Assembly: GCA_046349635.1 (NCBI GenBank)
Contig: JAXMBX010000001.1
Location: 186,001-250,000, forward strand
Source: JAXMBX01 sp046349635
GTDB lineage: Bacteria; Planctomycetota; Planctomycetia; Planctomycetales; Planctomycetaceae
Reading direction: 5' to 3'
Length of the DNA stretch: 64,000 nt
This document shows, piece after piece, positions 54,433 to 62,512 of this stretch. The position numbers were made by a program, and so were the translations under genes. The notes under the pieces were generated by a model. It saw only the letters and a program-made list of their open reading frames with translations. It did not search any database and was not told where the DNA came from. Positions within the stretch are counted from its first letter, which is position 1. The number at the start of each line of letters is the position of its first letter.

Positions 54433-56871
54433 TCATGGGCCGGTTCCTTTTTCCTTTCCCTCTTCCGCTCCTTCATCCCGATAGAAGAAATTCCCCAGCA
54501 CGTGTTCTCCCACGAACATCAGCAACAGGAATGTGAACACGTGGGGCACAATCTCCACCCCGATCCGCCCCGTGTTGACCGTCCGTTGCAGATCCTCCAT
54601 CGACCGTGTCAAGGTCCACCGCTTGGCTCCCAGCCGTTTATCCAGTTCCGCCGGTAACAGCCGGGTCAGATTGTTTTCTCGCGGCGCGGCATTCACGCTG
54701 AAGCCCCGCTCAAACGTGGAGTGTTTCTCCGCCGACAACAGGCGGTAATGCCCCAGTTCTTCCAGGTCCCGCAAAGCCAGCGTCGTCTTCGCCTCTCCGG
54801 CGCTCACGGGAATCTGCTGCTGGGAAGGTTTTCGAAGCAGATAATTCCCGCCGCTCCCATCTTCCGGCAGCGGGACAATCGCCGTCTCCCCGGCCACATA
54901 GTTCAAGGCCGCGGGTTGCTGCGTCAGCCCCCGTACCATTTCTCCCGCGAAGACTACAAACAGCCCATGCACAGGCAGGTCGTTCCAGTCCCCCTCCCGG
55001 TTGGCGGCCGTCGTCACCAGCACGCTCCGCCCTTTTCCGATCCGCCGTTCCACGACTGCCGGCGTCTTTCTCTCGTCGCTGTATTGCGCCAGCACTCGCG
55101 CTCCAGAGACTGCGACCGTCTTCCAATACCGCCGCACGTCGATCATATCGAGCGTCGTGATCCCCAGGTCTCCGAACTTCTGGAAGAGGGGATGCTGCAA
55201 ACCCTGTTGCAGGTCGATGAATTCCGGAGGCAGGAACCGGACGTGTCCCAGCAATTCCACCGGCAAGACCTTTTGCGCCGCCGCGGAGTTGTAGGAACCC
55301 GCATCGACCGCGCCTCCCAGGAAGACCGTCAGGCTTCCTCCCACGTCCACATATTTCTCCAGCCGTGCCCATTGATCGTCCCCCAGGCGGGGAACATTGA
55401 TCAGCGTCACGACCTGCACCTCCTCCAGCTTTTTCCCGGGTAATTGTTGCGGCGTACACCACCGACATTGCACGGAGTTTCGCTTCTGGCGGACCAGATC
55501 CCCCGGCGCCAGCGCCGTCATCCAGAACTCCGCCTCCTCTCGCGTCTCGGAGACCACCAGGTTCTCAATCGTCGGCAACACGTCCAGCGTGAACCGCAGC
55601 ACGTCGTCGAAGGCCAGCGGGTCGCTGGAGTTCAGCCGGATTTCTCCCTGGCGATACCGCCCTGTCAGTCCGGTGAGCGGGAAACTCACCCCCCCGGGAG
55701 ATGTTGCCGAGGGAGACAACGTCATCTGTCCCTGTTTCACGAGTTTGCGCGACGACTCGTTGCTCTCCAGGTAGATCTCAGCGGTCACTTCTTTCGGGGC
55801 AGAGGTATTCGTCAACACCGCCGAGACCGTTGTGCTCCCCTGGTTCGTCACGACTGCCGGCGAAACTTTCAGTTGGTTGAGCGCCAGGTTTGTCGGCTGC
55901 TCGATCCCCACGTCGATGATGTACAGCCCCAGTTCCGGAAACTGTTTCAACTGCTCGGCCAGTTGCGCGGAGATCTCATTCTGCCAGGCGCTCGCCGCCA
56001 GATCGGTGAGGATGTAAATCTCGCGAACATAGTCATCGAAGCCTCCCTTGGTGTCAGGAGCAGAAGCATCCCCCCGAATTCGCTTCTGATCTTCTCGTTG
56101 AGCATCGATCGCCGCCTGCAATCTTGCCTCCAGCGAACGGCTCACGGCCTGCGTTTCCAGCCGATTGATCCGGCTCACCGCTCCGGACAGGTCGGAAGCG
56201 AACACCAGCGGTCCGATGGCATGCGTGTCTGTGACCGCCACCCGGCTCTGGCTTGGCAGGGTCTGCACGTGGGCCCGGGCGATGTCCCGCGCCATGTCCA
56301 GCCGCGTCTTTCCCCCTTGCTGATAGTCCATGCTCAGGCTTGTGTCGAACACCAGCACCGCCGCCACCGGCAGGTTGTTTCCCGCTTTCTGCCCCGGGCT
56401 GTCTCCTTCCGCTCGAATGCGGCTGCTCAATGGCCACACCACCAGCCCCAGAATTCCCAGCAAGCCCGCCACGCTCATCCCCCACGCCACTCTGCGGCGA
56501 TGATTGGAAAGGGCGGTTTCACTGGCGGTCGGACGAATCCCCCGACGGCTCAGGATCAGATACCCGGCGACGGCGACCACCAGAATGACTCCCGCGGAGA
56601 TCCATTCCCCGGTCGTGGGAAGAAAATTAGCGGACGATACCCGCGGTCGGGCCACCACCAGCACGATTCCCGCGATCGCACCCACCCGCAGGAGCAGCAA
56701 TCCCAGATGCTTCAGCCTCAATCGCCGCAGGTTTTTACGCCGCCGCACCTGGATCAGCCGCAGTGCGGGAAACAGCATCCGCTTCGGTCGCGGTCGCATC
56801 AACAGATGCAGAATCACCGGAATCAGGCTCAGTCCCAGCAGCCAGCCCAACGCGGGATGAATCAGCGACAT
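54433..56871 (-). CDS. BatA-like aerotolerance protein with vWA domain
   Basis: An 812-residue protein. The first 75 residues are the BatA N-terminal membrane domain (MSLIHPALGWLLGLSLIPVILHLLMRPRP, GLLLLRVGAIAGIVLVVARP) and a second membrane stretch lies near 95-155. The vWA domain starts at AAVLVFDTSLSMDYQQGG, with the MIDAS D-x-S-x-S complete. The later part (GGSLTVFLGGAVDAG) resembles the amidotransferase-like domain of its neighbour, and one transmembrane helix lies near the C-terminus. It opens the operon. MoxR ATPase and DUF58 genes, usual partners, are not in the window. Confidence 0.85.
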   Translation of the reverse strand: MSLIHPALGWLLGLSLIPVILHLLMRPRPKRMLFPALRLIQVRRRKNLRRLRLKHLGLLLLRVGAIAGIVLVVARPRVSSANFLPTTGEWISAGVILVVAVAGYLILSRRGIRPTASETALSNHRRRVAWGMSVAGLLGILGLVVWPLSSRIRAEGDSPGQKAGNNLPVAAVLVFDTSLSMDYQQGGKTRLDMARDIARAHVQTLPSQSRVAVTDTHAIGPLVFASDLSGAVSRINRLETQAVSRSLEARLQAAIDAQREDQKRIRGDASAPDTKGGFDDYVREIYILTDLAASAWQNEISAQLAEQLKQFPELGLYIIDVGIEQPTNLALNQLKVSPAVVTNQGSTTVSAVLTNTSAPKEVTAEIYLESNESSRKLVKQGQMTLSPSATSPGGVSFPLTGLTGRYRQGEIRLNSSDPLAFDDVLRFTLDVLPTIENLVVSETREEAEFWMTALAPGDLVRQKRNSVQCRWCTPQQLPGKKLEEVQVVTLINVPRLGDDQWARLEKYVDVGGSLTVFLGGAVDAGSYNSAAAQKVLPVELLGHVRFLPPEFIDLQQGLQHPLFQKFGDLGITTLDMIDVRRYWKTVAVSGARVLAQYSDERKTPAVVERRIGKGRSVLVTTAANREGDWNDLPVHGLFVVFAGEMVRGLTQQPAALNYVAGETAIVPLPEDGSGGNYLLRKPSQQQIPVSAGEAKTTLALRDLEELGHYRLLSAEKHSTFERGFSVNAAPRENNLTRLLPAELDKRLGAKRWTLTRSMEDLQRTVNTGRIGVEIVPHVFTFLLLMFVGEHVLGNFFYRDEGAEEGKEKGTGP

Positions 56872-57171
56872 GCCGGGGAAACCTTGTCGTGCTGGAGCAG
56901 TTCTGAAGGGGGAAGAGTCTCGACGAGTTCCTCAATTCTACACAATCACCCCTTCGTAACCTATTGCCTCTCAGGAGATTGACCCCCACCGGCTCGTACA
57001 CATAGCGCTTTTTGGAACAGGCGGCGGCAAACCCCCCAGACAGGATAAAAATTGCAATCAATGGTCGGTTCGCTATTCAAACAAGGATAAAAATATCCTA
57101 TTTTAGATTGACGATCGATCCGTAAAGATATAAAAGATGTATCAGTTACTCTTGTTTAGAGAGTGGCGGTT
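56872..57171. other. Divergent intergenic region between the BatA-like and Rrf2 genes
   Basis: 300 bases. The right part (57040-57160) is markedly A/T-rich, with two AGGATAAAAAT repeats, and holds the operator candidates listed separately. No further gene seen. Confidence 0.6.
57085..57143. promoter_or_regulatory. Candidate Rrf2/NsrR operator region
   Basis: A perfect dyad GGATA-AAAA-TATCC (57085-57098) and, further on, the repeat AAGATAT / AAGATGTAT (57125-57142), the latter close to NsrR half-sites (AAGATGYAT). All lie 30-90 bases before the Rrf2 start, so self-regulation is likely. Confidence 0.45.
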
Positions 57172-57606
57172 ATGAAGCTTTCCTTGCAGACAGACTATTC
57201 CCTCCGGACCCTGATGTTTCTGGCCTCCCACCCCGGACGCCAGACTGTGGAGGCCGTCGCCCGTTATTACAAAGTCTCCGAACCGCACATCGCGAAGGTC
57301 GTCAACCAACTGGCGCGCTTCGGATTCATCCGCAGCATTCGCGGGGCGGGCGGGGGAATTGAACTCGGGAAAAAGCCCCACGACATTGTGGTCGGTGACG
57401 TTATTCAGGCGGTCGAAGGGACGACACACCTCCTCGACTGCATCGGCAATGACGATGTCTGCCGCATTCAGCTTCAGTGCCGTCTGAGAGGAATTCTCGT
57501 TCACGCGGAAGAATTGCAGATGAATTATCTGCGGACGATCAAACTGAGCGACATTGTCCCCATCCCCTCCGAAGAGCAGTTGAATCTCGTCCAGATTCAG
57601 GCCTGA
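57172..57606 (+). CDS. Rrf2-family transcriptional regulator (NsrR/IscR-type)
   Basis: A 144-residue winged-helix protein from the ATG at 57172; a GTG three codons upstream is possible. It begins MKLSLQTDYSLRTLMFLA, as in NsrR-like members. The three cluster-ligand cysteines are Cys90, Cys97 and Cys103 (C-x6-C-x5-C), placed like the Fe-S ligands of NsrR (C-x7-C-x5-C) and IscR (C-x5-C-x5-C). Hence likely an Fe-S based sensor of nitric oxide or redox state. The next gene on the strand encodes a haem-binding DUF3365 protein, which suggests a common signal. Confidence 0.88.
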   Translation: MKLSLQTDYSLRTLMFLASHPGRQTVEAVARYYKVSEPHIAKVVNQLARFGFIRSIRGAGGGIELGKKPHDIVVGDVIQAVEGTTHLLDCIGNDDVCRIQLQCRLRGILVHAEELQMNYLRTIKLSDIVPIPSEEQLNLVQIQA

Positions 57607-57725
57607 TTGACTTCCCGAAACGCGTCATTCCTCCTCTGGCTCCGAGGACTGTTTCTTGTTGCCCACAACGGCAGAACAGTCATGCGGTGACTCTGTTCCC
57701 CACATCCATGTTTTAAGGAGGCATG

Positions 57726-58352
57726 ATGGTTCAGCGCAGATCCCTCACGCATGTCGTCGGTTTCACTGTGCTCGCATTCGGCGCGGTTGCTCTCGTTCAG
57801 TTCGTCCCATCCCATTCCATCGCGGCCCGGGAAAAGAAAACTGAAAAGAAACTAAAAGCCGAAAGTTCCCAACCCGCCAATTCGCCGGCCGCTCCCCCCG
57901 CGACGGAAAAGCAACCCGCCGACCCCGCTCTGGAACGGACCCGCGACGTCGTCCGGATGCTCGATGACATCTACAAGTCGGTCGTCGTTTTGATCACCGA
58001 CAAGTATGTCCACAGCGAAAAGCATTTTCCCGCCGGTTCCGCTGCCGTTGCCTTGTTTGCCGCCGTGAAAAAGAAAGGCTGGCACGAAGTCCGCCTCCTT
58101 GATGCGACCGGTGATCCCATCGTCGACACCAATGCCCCGCAGGATGACTTCGAAAAGAAGGCCATCCAGGAACTCAAATCCGGCAAGGACTATTACGAGG
58201 AAATCGTCACGATCGACGGCAAGCGGACTCTCCGGGCCGCAACCCCCGTCCCCGTGGTGATGGAGAAGTGCATCATGTGCCATCCCCACTACAAGGAAGT
58301 GAAGAAAGGTGCCCCCATCGGCGCTCTCAGCTACACCTTGACCATCAAGTAG
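57726..58352 (+). CDS. DUF3365 haem-binding protein
   Basis: A 208-residue protein; the ATG at 57726 was taken because the first ATG (57723) is only one base from the AAGGAGG site. An N-terminal membrane anchor or signal (about residues 7-30) and an Ala/Pro/Lys linker precede a DUF3365 domain with one CxxCH haem motif, CIMCH (182-186). DUF3365 domains are found in sensors of the Tll0287 kind and bind c-type haem on the outer side of the membrane. It lies 119 bases after the Rrf2 gene, and a terminator follows. Probably controlled by the Rrf2 protein. Confidence 0.85.
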   Translation: MVQRRSLTHVVGFTVLAFGAVALVQFVPSHSIAAREKKTEKKLKAESSQPANSPAAPPATEKQPADPALERTRDVVRMLDDIYKSVVVLITDKYVHSEKHFPAGSAAVALFAAVKKKGWHEVRLLDATGDPIVDTNAPQDDFEKKAIQELKSGKDYYEEIVTIDGKRTLRAATPVPVVMEKCIMCHPHYKEVKKGAPIGALSYTLTIK

Positions 58353-58398
58353 TGCCCCCCGTTCATTCTCAGGACACGGCGCTCGGTCCTGAAAAAAG

Positions 58399-58434
58399 GC
58401 CCGGTCTGTCACCTTCGACAGCCGGGCTTTTATT
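58399..58434. terminator. Bidirectional terminator after the DUF3365 gene
   Basis: Arms GCCCGG-CTGTC / GACAG-CCGGGC with one bulged base and a 6-base loop, T-rich on the plus side (TTTTATT) and A6 before, so usable from both sides. Sits between convergent genes. Confidence 0.88.
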
Positions 58435-58465
58435 GTTGATCGATTAACATCCAAACAGGGTGAAA

Positions 58466-59179
58466 TCAGTATCTCCGGCTTTCCTTCGCCTCGATCCGCT
58501 TCGCTTCCTGCATCATCTTCACTTCCTGCTTCGCCGCCTGTTCGTTGTTCAGCCCCCCATCCACGAACACCCCCCACGTCAGCGTGAACAGCAACCCGTA
58601 GCAGACGATATTCGACGGCCAGTTGTTGCCGTACATCTTCATCGCCGTCCCCGCGAACTTGTTGAACCCGATTCGTGCCCCGTGCCACTCGACCGCCCAG
58701 ATCTCATCCAGGACCAAGTGCGACAGGAACCCCAACATAAGTCCCACGGCCATCAGGAATTTCACCTTGAGGTCGGGATGAATGTATCCCAGAAAGGCTA
58801 ACTCGCCGGAAATGATCATCGCCGGAAAGCTGTGAAACATTCCCCGATGGACGGCGACCATTCCGAGGAACTTCGCTCCTCCATACCGGATCGCGACGTA
58901 CAGCAGCACCGCGAGGAGCATCGCTCCATCCGAATCGTGTCCCCACACCAGCAGCCGCCGCATCATCACCATCGGCGCGAGTGCCGCGGTCAGTGAAAAC
59001 AGTTCCCGTACCGGGCGTCCCGATTGGCTGTCCAGATCCGGGAGCATCCCACCGACGCTGGTGAGCACCCCCGCCAGAATTCCTTGTGCCGGAGTGAAGT
59101 CGAAGCCGAACACCGCCCCGGCGCCGACTCCGACTCCCAGCAAACTGCTGACGGTAATATGTGTCTTGTAACCGGCCAT
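58466..59179 (-). CDS. YdjM-like membrane-bound metal-dependent hydrolase (DUF457)
   Basis: A 237-residue membrane protein. It has the N-terminal H-x3 segment GYKTHITVSSLLGVGVGAGAVF, the metal-site motif LPDLDSQSG, HRGMFHSFPAMI and FLSHLVLDEIWAVEWHG, which are the conserved acids and histidines of the YdjM/DUF457 family of inner-membrane hydrolases. Four to five hydrophobic helices are seen. A charged tail (QAAKQEVKMMQEAKRIEAKE) ends it. Substrate unknown. It is convergent with the DUF3365 gene across the shared terminator. Confidence 0.85.
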   Translation of the reverse strand: MAGYKTHITVSSLLGVGVGAGAVFGFDFTPAQGILAGVLTSVGGMLPDLDSQSGRPVRELFSLTAALAPMVMMRRLLVWGHDSDGAMLLAVLLYVAIRYGGAKFLGMVAVHRGMFHSFPAMIISGELAFLGYIHPDLKVKFLMAVGLMLGFLSHLVLDEIWAVEWHGARIGFNKFAGTAMKMYGNNWPSNIVCYGLLFTLTWGVFVDGGLNNEQAAKQEVKMMQEAKRIEAKESRRY

Positions 59180-59273
59180 CCTCGGCTTCCTTGCCTCGTC
59201 CTTCGCTGGAGATTGGCCGGAACTGTATCCGCAACGATCATTTCCGGCAATCGAGGTTCCGAAAGCCCTGGTT

Positions 59274-60065
59274 TTAAGGCTTTTTCAGCAGTTGCAGCAA
59301 CCGTCCCTTCAGCGCCGCATTCACTGAGCACCCATTCCCGGCGTTGATGTCCACCTTCCCCGTCCAGTCGATGAACGCCCCCCCCGCCTCCTCGACAATC
59401 GGCACGAGCGCCGCGATGTCCCACGGATTCATCAGCGGATCGACCATCACGTCCGCCCGTCCGGTTGCGACGAGCGCGTGCCCATAACAATCTCCCCAGC
59501 CTCGGGTCAGTTGCACTTCCTTCCGCAACTTTTCAAACGCATCCATCCGTCCAATCCGTTCCCAGCCGGAAATCGTCGTGATGCAGAACAACGCCTCTTT
59601 CATGTCGGACACGTCCGACACCTTCGCTCGTACCGGAGCATGATCTCCCTGCTGCCACCAGCACCCGTGGCCGATCGCGGCATACACCTGTTCGTTGAGC
59701 GCAGGAAAACGACACACCCCGATCACGCATCGCCCCTGGTATTCCACACCGATCAGCGTCCCGAACAATGGCACCCCGTGAATGAAGGACTTCGTCCCAT
59801 CCACCGGATCCAGAATCCAGCGGTACCCGCTCGTCCCTTCCTTCACCCCCAACTCTTCACCCAGGATGGCATCCTCGGGAAATTCTTTCTCGATTCCCGC
59901 CCGGATCAGTTCCTCCGCCCCCCGGTCTGCCGCCGTCACGGGGGACGAGTCCTTCTTCCGCTCCACCACCAGTCCCGAGGTCTGGTAATGGCTCATGATG
60001 AACTTCGACGCCTCCGCCGCAATCCGCAACGCAAATTCCAACCGTGGCTTCAAATCCGGCAACAT
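59274..60065 (-). CDS. Inositol monophosphatase family protein (HisN/IMPase-type)
   Basis: A 263-residue Mg2+-dependent phosphatase; start chosen at ATG 60063-60065 (MLPDLKPRLEFALRIAAEAS), the usual family start. Metal-site motifs are EELGVKEGTSGYRWILDPVDGTKSFIHG and NPWDIAALVPIVEEAGGAFIDWTG. Members hydrolyse inositol phosphate, histidinol phosphate or FBP. The HG-x-PLFGTLIG stretch resembles HisN-type (histidinol-phosphatase) members more than animal IMPase. It might act after the inositol-3-phosphate synthase gene at 0.3 kb; no his genes are in the window. Confidence 0.9.
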   Translation of the reverse strand: MLPDLKPRLEFALRIAAEASKFIMSHYQTSGLVVERKKDSSPVTAADRGAEELIRAGIEKEFPEDAILGEELGVKEGTSGYRWILDPVDGTKSFIHGVPLFGTLIGVEYQGRCVIGVCRFPALNEQVYAAIGHGCWWQQGDHAPVRAKVSDVSDMKEALFCITTISGWERIGRMDAFEKLRKEVQLTRGWGDCYGHALVATGRADVMVDPLMNPWDIAALVPIVEEAGGAFIDWTGKVDINAGNGCSVNAALKGRLLQLLKKP

Positions 60066-60174
60066 GTTTTTACTTTCTTCCTCTCCTGCTCGACTGCTTA
60101 CCAGTTCTCCTGCTCTCGCCCGCAAGGCGCGGGGGGCGAAACAAACGCCCCTGATCTTCGGACTGACTGTGACC

Positions 60175-61422
60175 TCAACCCTTCAACCGATACAGCATCT
60201 CTCCCGCTTTCGGCACCAGCAGGATTCCTTCCGCTTCCTGGTTCGCGAAATCCTCCGGATTGATCGTTGCCGGGTCTCGATACCCCAGGTTAATCCGCTC
60301 GCAGACCTCGCGCGGAATTCCCGAGGCCAGCGTCACCTGCACGCGTGGCCGTTCGATTCCATTCTCAAACGTTCCACCCCCGCGCACGTGCGTCGAGTGC
60401 GCGAGAATCCCCCGCGGAATGTGTCCGAATTTCTCCCACTGTTTAACGAAGTAATCCCGCACGTGGTATCCGACTTCTTCGATCAGTTTCCCATGCGTGA
60501 TCGAAATCTCCTCCATGTGTGGTGCATAGATAATGAGCTCCCCGCCGTCCGCCACCACCGGCTCCAGCTTGTACATGCATTTTCCCGCCACCCACAACTC
60601 GTCATACATCGGCGGCGCACAGGAGAGGACCTGCTTGAACGGCTTCTCAACCCATTCGATGTGTACCCGAGACGACAGATCCGCGGCCTCGTTCCAAGCG
60701 GACTCCGGCGTTCCATAAAACATCCCATATAACGCCGCGTCCTTGTTCACGACAAATGCCAGGCACTTCCGCTCCTGCCGGATGAGACTCGCCGCGCGGT
60801 CCACCACGGCGCGCACCGGCGTCCCTTTCACGCCGATGATCGACGCATTCGTGATCAATGCCCCCAGCCAGTGAAAGAAGTTCAGAATGTCCGGACCGGC
60901 GATCCCCGGAAAGAAATATTTGTTCCCTCCCGAGAACCCCACCACTTCGTGCGGAAACACCGGACCCAGGACCAGCAGCGTGTCGTAGTTTTCGATCTCC
61001 TTGTTGATCGTCACCGGCACCCGCTCTCGCATCAGGCCGCCGGAAATCTCCGCCGTTTCTTCCTCCGTCAGGTCTCCCAGGTGCAGCAGGCACTCCGGTC
61101 GGTCCCATTCATGGTTGAAGAACTCCACCGTCGCGAACAGCTTGTTTCGTTCCGACGGTTTAATCCCCAGCAATTTGCAGATCTGGGCTTCGGACATCGG
61201 CGGATGCGTCCCCAGCGCGATCATGACATCCAGGCTCGCAACGTGCGGCCGCAGGTGCAGGAACAGCTCTCCAAAGAGCAGGGGGAGGGGGGCCGTCCGG
61301 GTCGCATCCGGGACGATCAACAGCACCCGTTTTTCGCGATATTCCGCCACGGGAACCCGTTCCGCGATGAACGTCCGGACGTCGTTAAAACTGAGCAATG
61401 GAACGGATTCAACCATGAGCAT
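60175..61422 (-). CDS. LarA-like nickel-dependent racemase family protein (DUF2088)
   Basis: A 415-residue protein. The N-terminal part has the LarA pattern VLLIVPDATRTAPLPLLFGEL, ALGTHPPMSEAQICKLLG and FFNHEWDR (metal/pincer-side His and Asp-Ala-Thr-Arg). The C-terminal half continues in FSGGNKYFFPGIAG and KGTPVRAVVDRAASLI. Characterised LarA racemises lactate with a nickel-pincer cofactor made by LarB, LarC and LarE, none of which are here; many relatives act on other hydroxyacids. The D-2-hydroxyacid oxidase-type protein at 31-34 kb might share a pathway. Confidence 0.82.
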   Translation of the reverse strand: MLMVESVPLLSFNDVRTFIAERVPVAEYREKRVLLIVPDATRTAPLPLLFGELFLHLRPHVASLDVMIALGTHPPMSEAQICKLLGIKPSERNKLFATVEFFNHEWDRPECLLHLGDLTEEETAEISGGLMRERVPVTINKEIENYDTLLVLGPVFPHEVVGFSGGNKYFFPGIAGPDILNFFHWLGALITNASIIGVKGTPVRAVVDRAASLIRQERKCLAFVVNKDAALYGMFYGTPESAWNEAADLSSRVHIEWVEKPFKQVLSCAPPMYDELWVAGKCMYKLEPVVADGGELIIYAPHMEEISITHGKLIEEVGYHVRDYFVKQWEKFGHIPRGILAHSTHVRGGGTFENGIERPRVQVTLASGIPREVCERINLGYRDPATINPEDFANQEAEGILLVPKAGEMLYRLKG

Positions 61423-61779
61423 GCCCCATCAAATTTGCAGGGAAAGACTTCGCCAAATCGCAGAATAACAGCCCCTGACATCCCCGCAAAGTGTCCTCTT
61501 CCCAAAGGAACTTCCTTGCCTCTGTACGAAACCGCGCGAATATTCCTGCATCCTGATCTCAATTACGCAGTTTTTTGTCGTTTTTTGAAACCCACCTCAA
61601 AATCGATACGACCCTTTCGCACTGCAGTCGGGGATTCACCTGCAACGACAACATTCCGAACGTCCGCTGACTCCCCAGGTCGTATTCTTTTCGTGTCAAG
61701 GCCGCGCATCGTCGCCGCGTCCGCCCCGAGTCTCTTCGCTCCAAAGGAGAGACTTCCTCAAGCTCAGAATGAAAAACCC
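61423..61779. other. Divergent intergenic region between LarA-like and PilZ genes
   Basis: About 360 bases. It holds the promoters of both genes and shows T-rich tracts (61570-61590), but no repeat, RNA gene or reading frame I can support. Confidence 0.5.
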
Positions 61780-62121
61780 ATGTCTTTCCGGACCCCTCCC
61801 CCGTCAGATCCGTCGTACCGCATACCGGTCACTCTCTTTCTCTCCGCGGATCAAGCGGACTCTCAGAGTGATGTCGTCGAGTGCTGGGCGCACGAACTCT
61901 CCCCTTCCGGTTTGACCGTGATCCTCAACCGCCAGATCCCCCAACAGCACCTCCTTGTCTTTCTGGAAGTGGCCGACGAGGATTCCATCTTCCGGACTGC
62001 GCAGGTCGTCCGTTCGAAACAACTCGGTTCGACCGCTTGGGAATATGGCCTCTGCTTTGAAGGCCGGAATGGTAACGCCTCCGCTCCGCACGCGGCTCAC
62101 GACCAATCCGCCGTCACCTGA
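61780..62121 (+). CDS. Small PilZ-like protein
   Basis: A 113-residue protein from ATG 61780, although the frame is open far upstream without coding character. YRIPVTLFLSADQADSQSDVVECWAHELSPSGLTVILNRQIPQ and on to EYGLCFEG look like the beta-barrel core of PilZ (c-di-GMP receptor) domains; the canonical RxxxR is only partly present (the segment YRIPV), so binding is uncertain. The downstream HD-GYP-PilZ gene suggests c-di-GMP signalling. Low ribosome-site support. Confidence 0.6.
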   Translation: MSFRTPPPSDPSYRIPVTLFLSADQADSQSDVVECWAHELSPSGLTVILNRQIPQQHLLVFLEVADEDSIFRTAQVVRSKQLGSTAWEYGLCFEGRNGNASAPHAAHDQSAVT

Positions 62122-62512
62122 AAGTTCAATCCCTCCTAACCCCTACGACCTCGCGAGACGCTTAGTTTCACGGCGGGTGAATCCCTCAGTCCTCGTGTCG
62201 TTGCGCGAAACACGCAATTCTTTCGACCACTCTGGTCGAATTGAGATCGCAGAGGGCCGACATTTTTCGGGTATATTCTTCTCCCTCTCGCCACCGTCTT
62301 AACCCTCTGTTTTCGCTGTGCTAAATCGCGAAAATGGAGGCACGTTGCCACCCCTGGCTCTGACATTGTTTCAGCGCATTCATGCGCTCGCAATTCCATG
62401 GTGATCGCTCTCGTCGGCTGACCGAGATCGATCTTTCCGCGATCAACCCCCGTTCCATTGTTTAGAGACGTTGCTCACAGGCGTCTCGCGTCTCTCCCTG
62501 CGCGCTTCAATT
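62122..62512. other. Intergenic region between the PilZ and HD-GYP genes
   Basis: About 390 bases with no supported gene. It contains a perfect 8-bp hairpin TTCGACCA-CTC-TGGTCGAA at 62222-62240, with no T-run, which could be an operator dyad or part of the leader of the HD-GYP gene. Confidence 0.5.
62222..62240. promoter_or_regulatory. Perfect 8-bp dyad upstream of the HD-GYP gene
   Basis: Arms TTCGACCA and TGGTCGAA with a CTC spacer, about 270 bases before the HD-GYP start. Operator or RNA hairpin; undecided. Confidence 0.4.
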
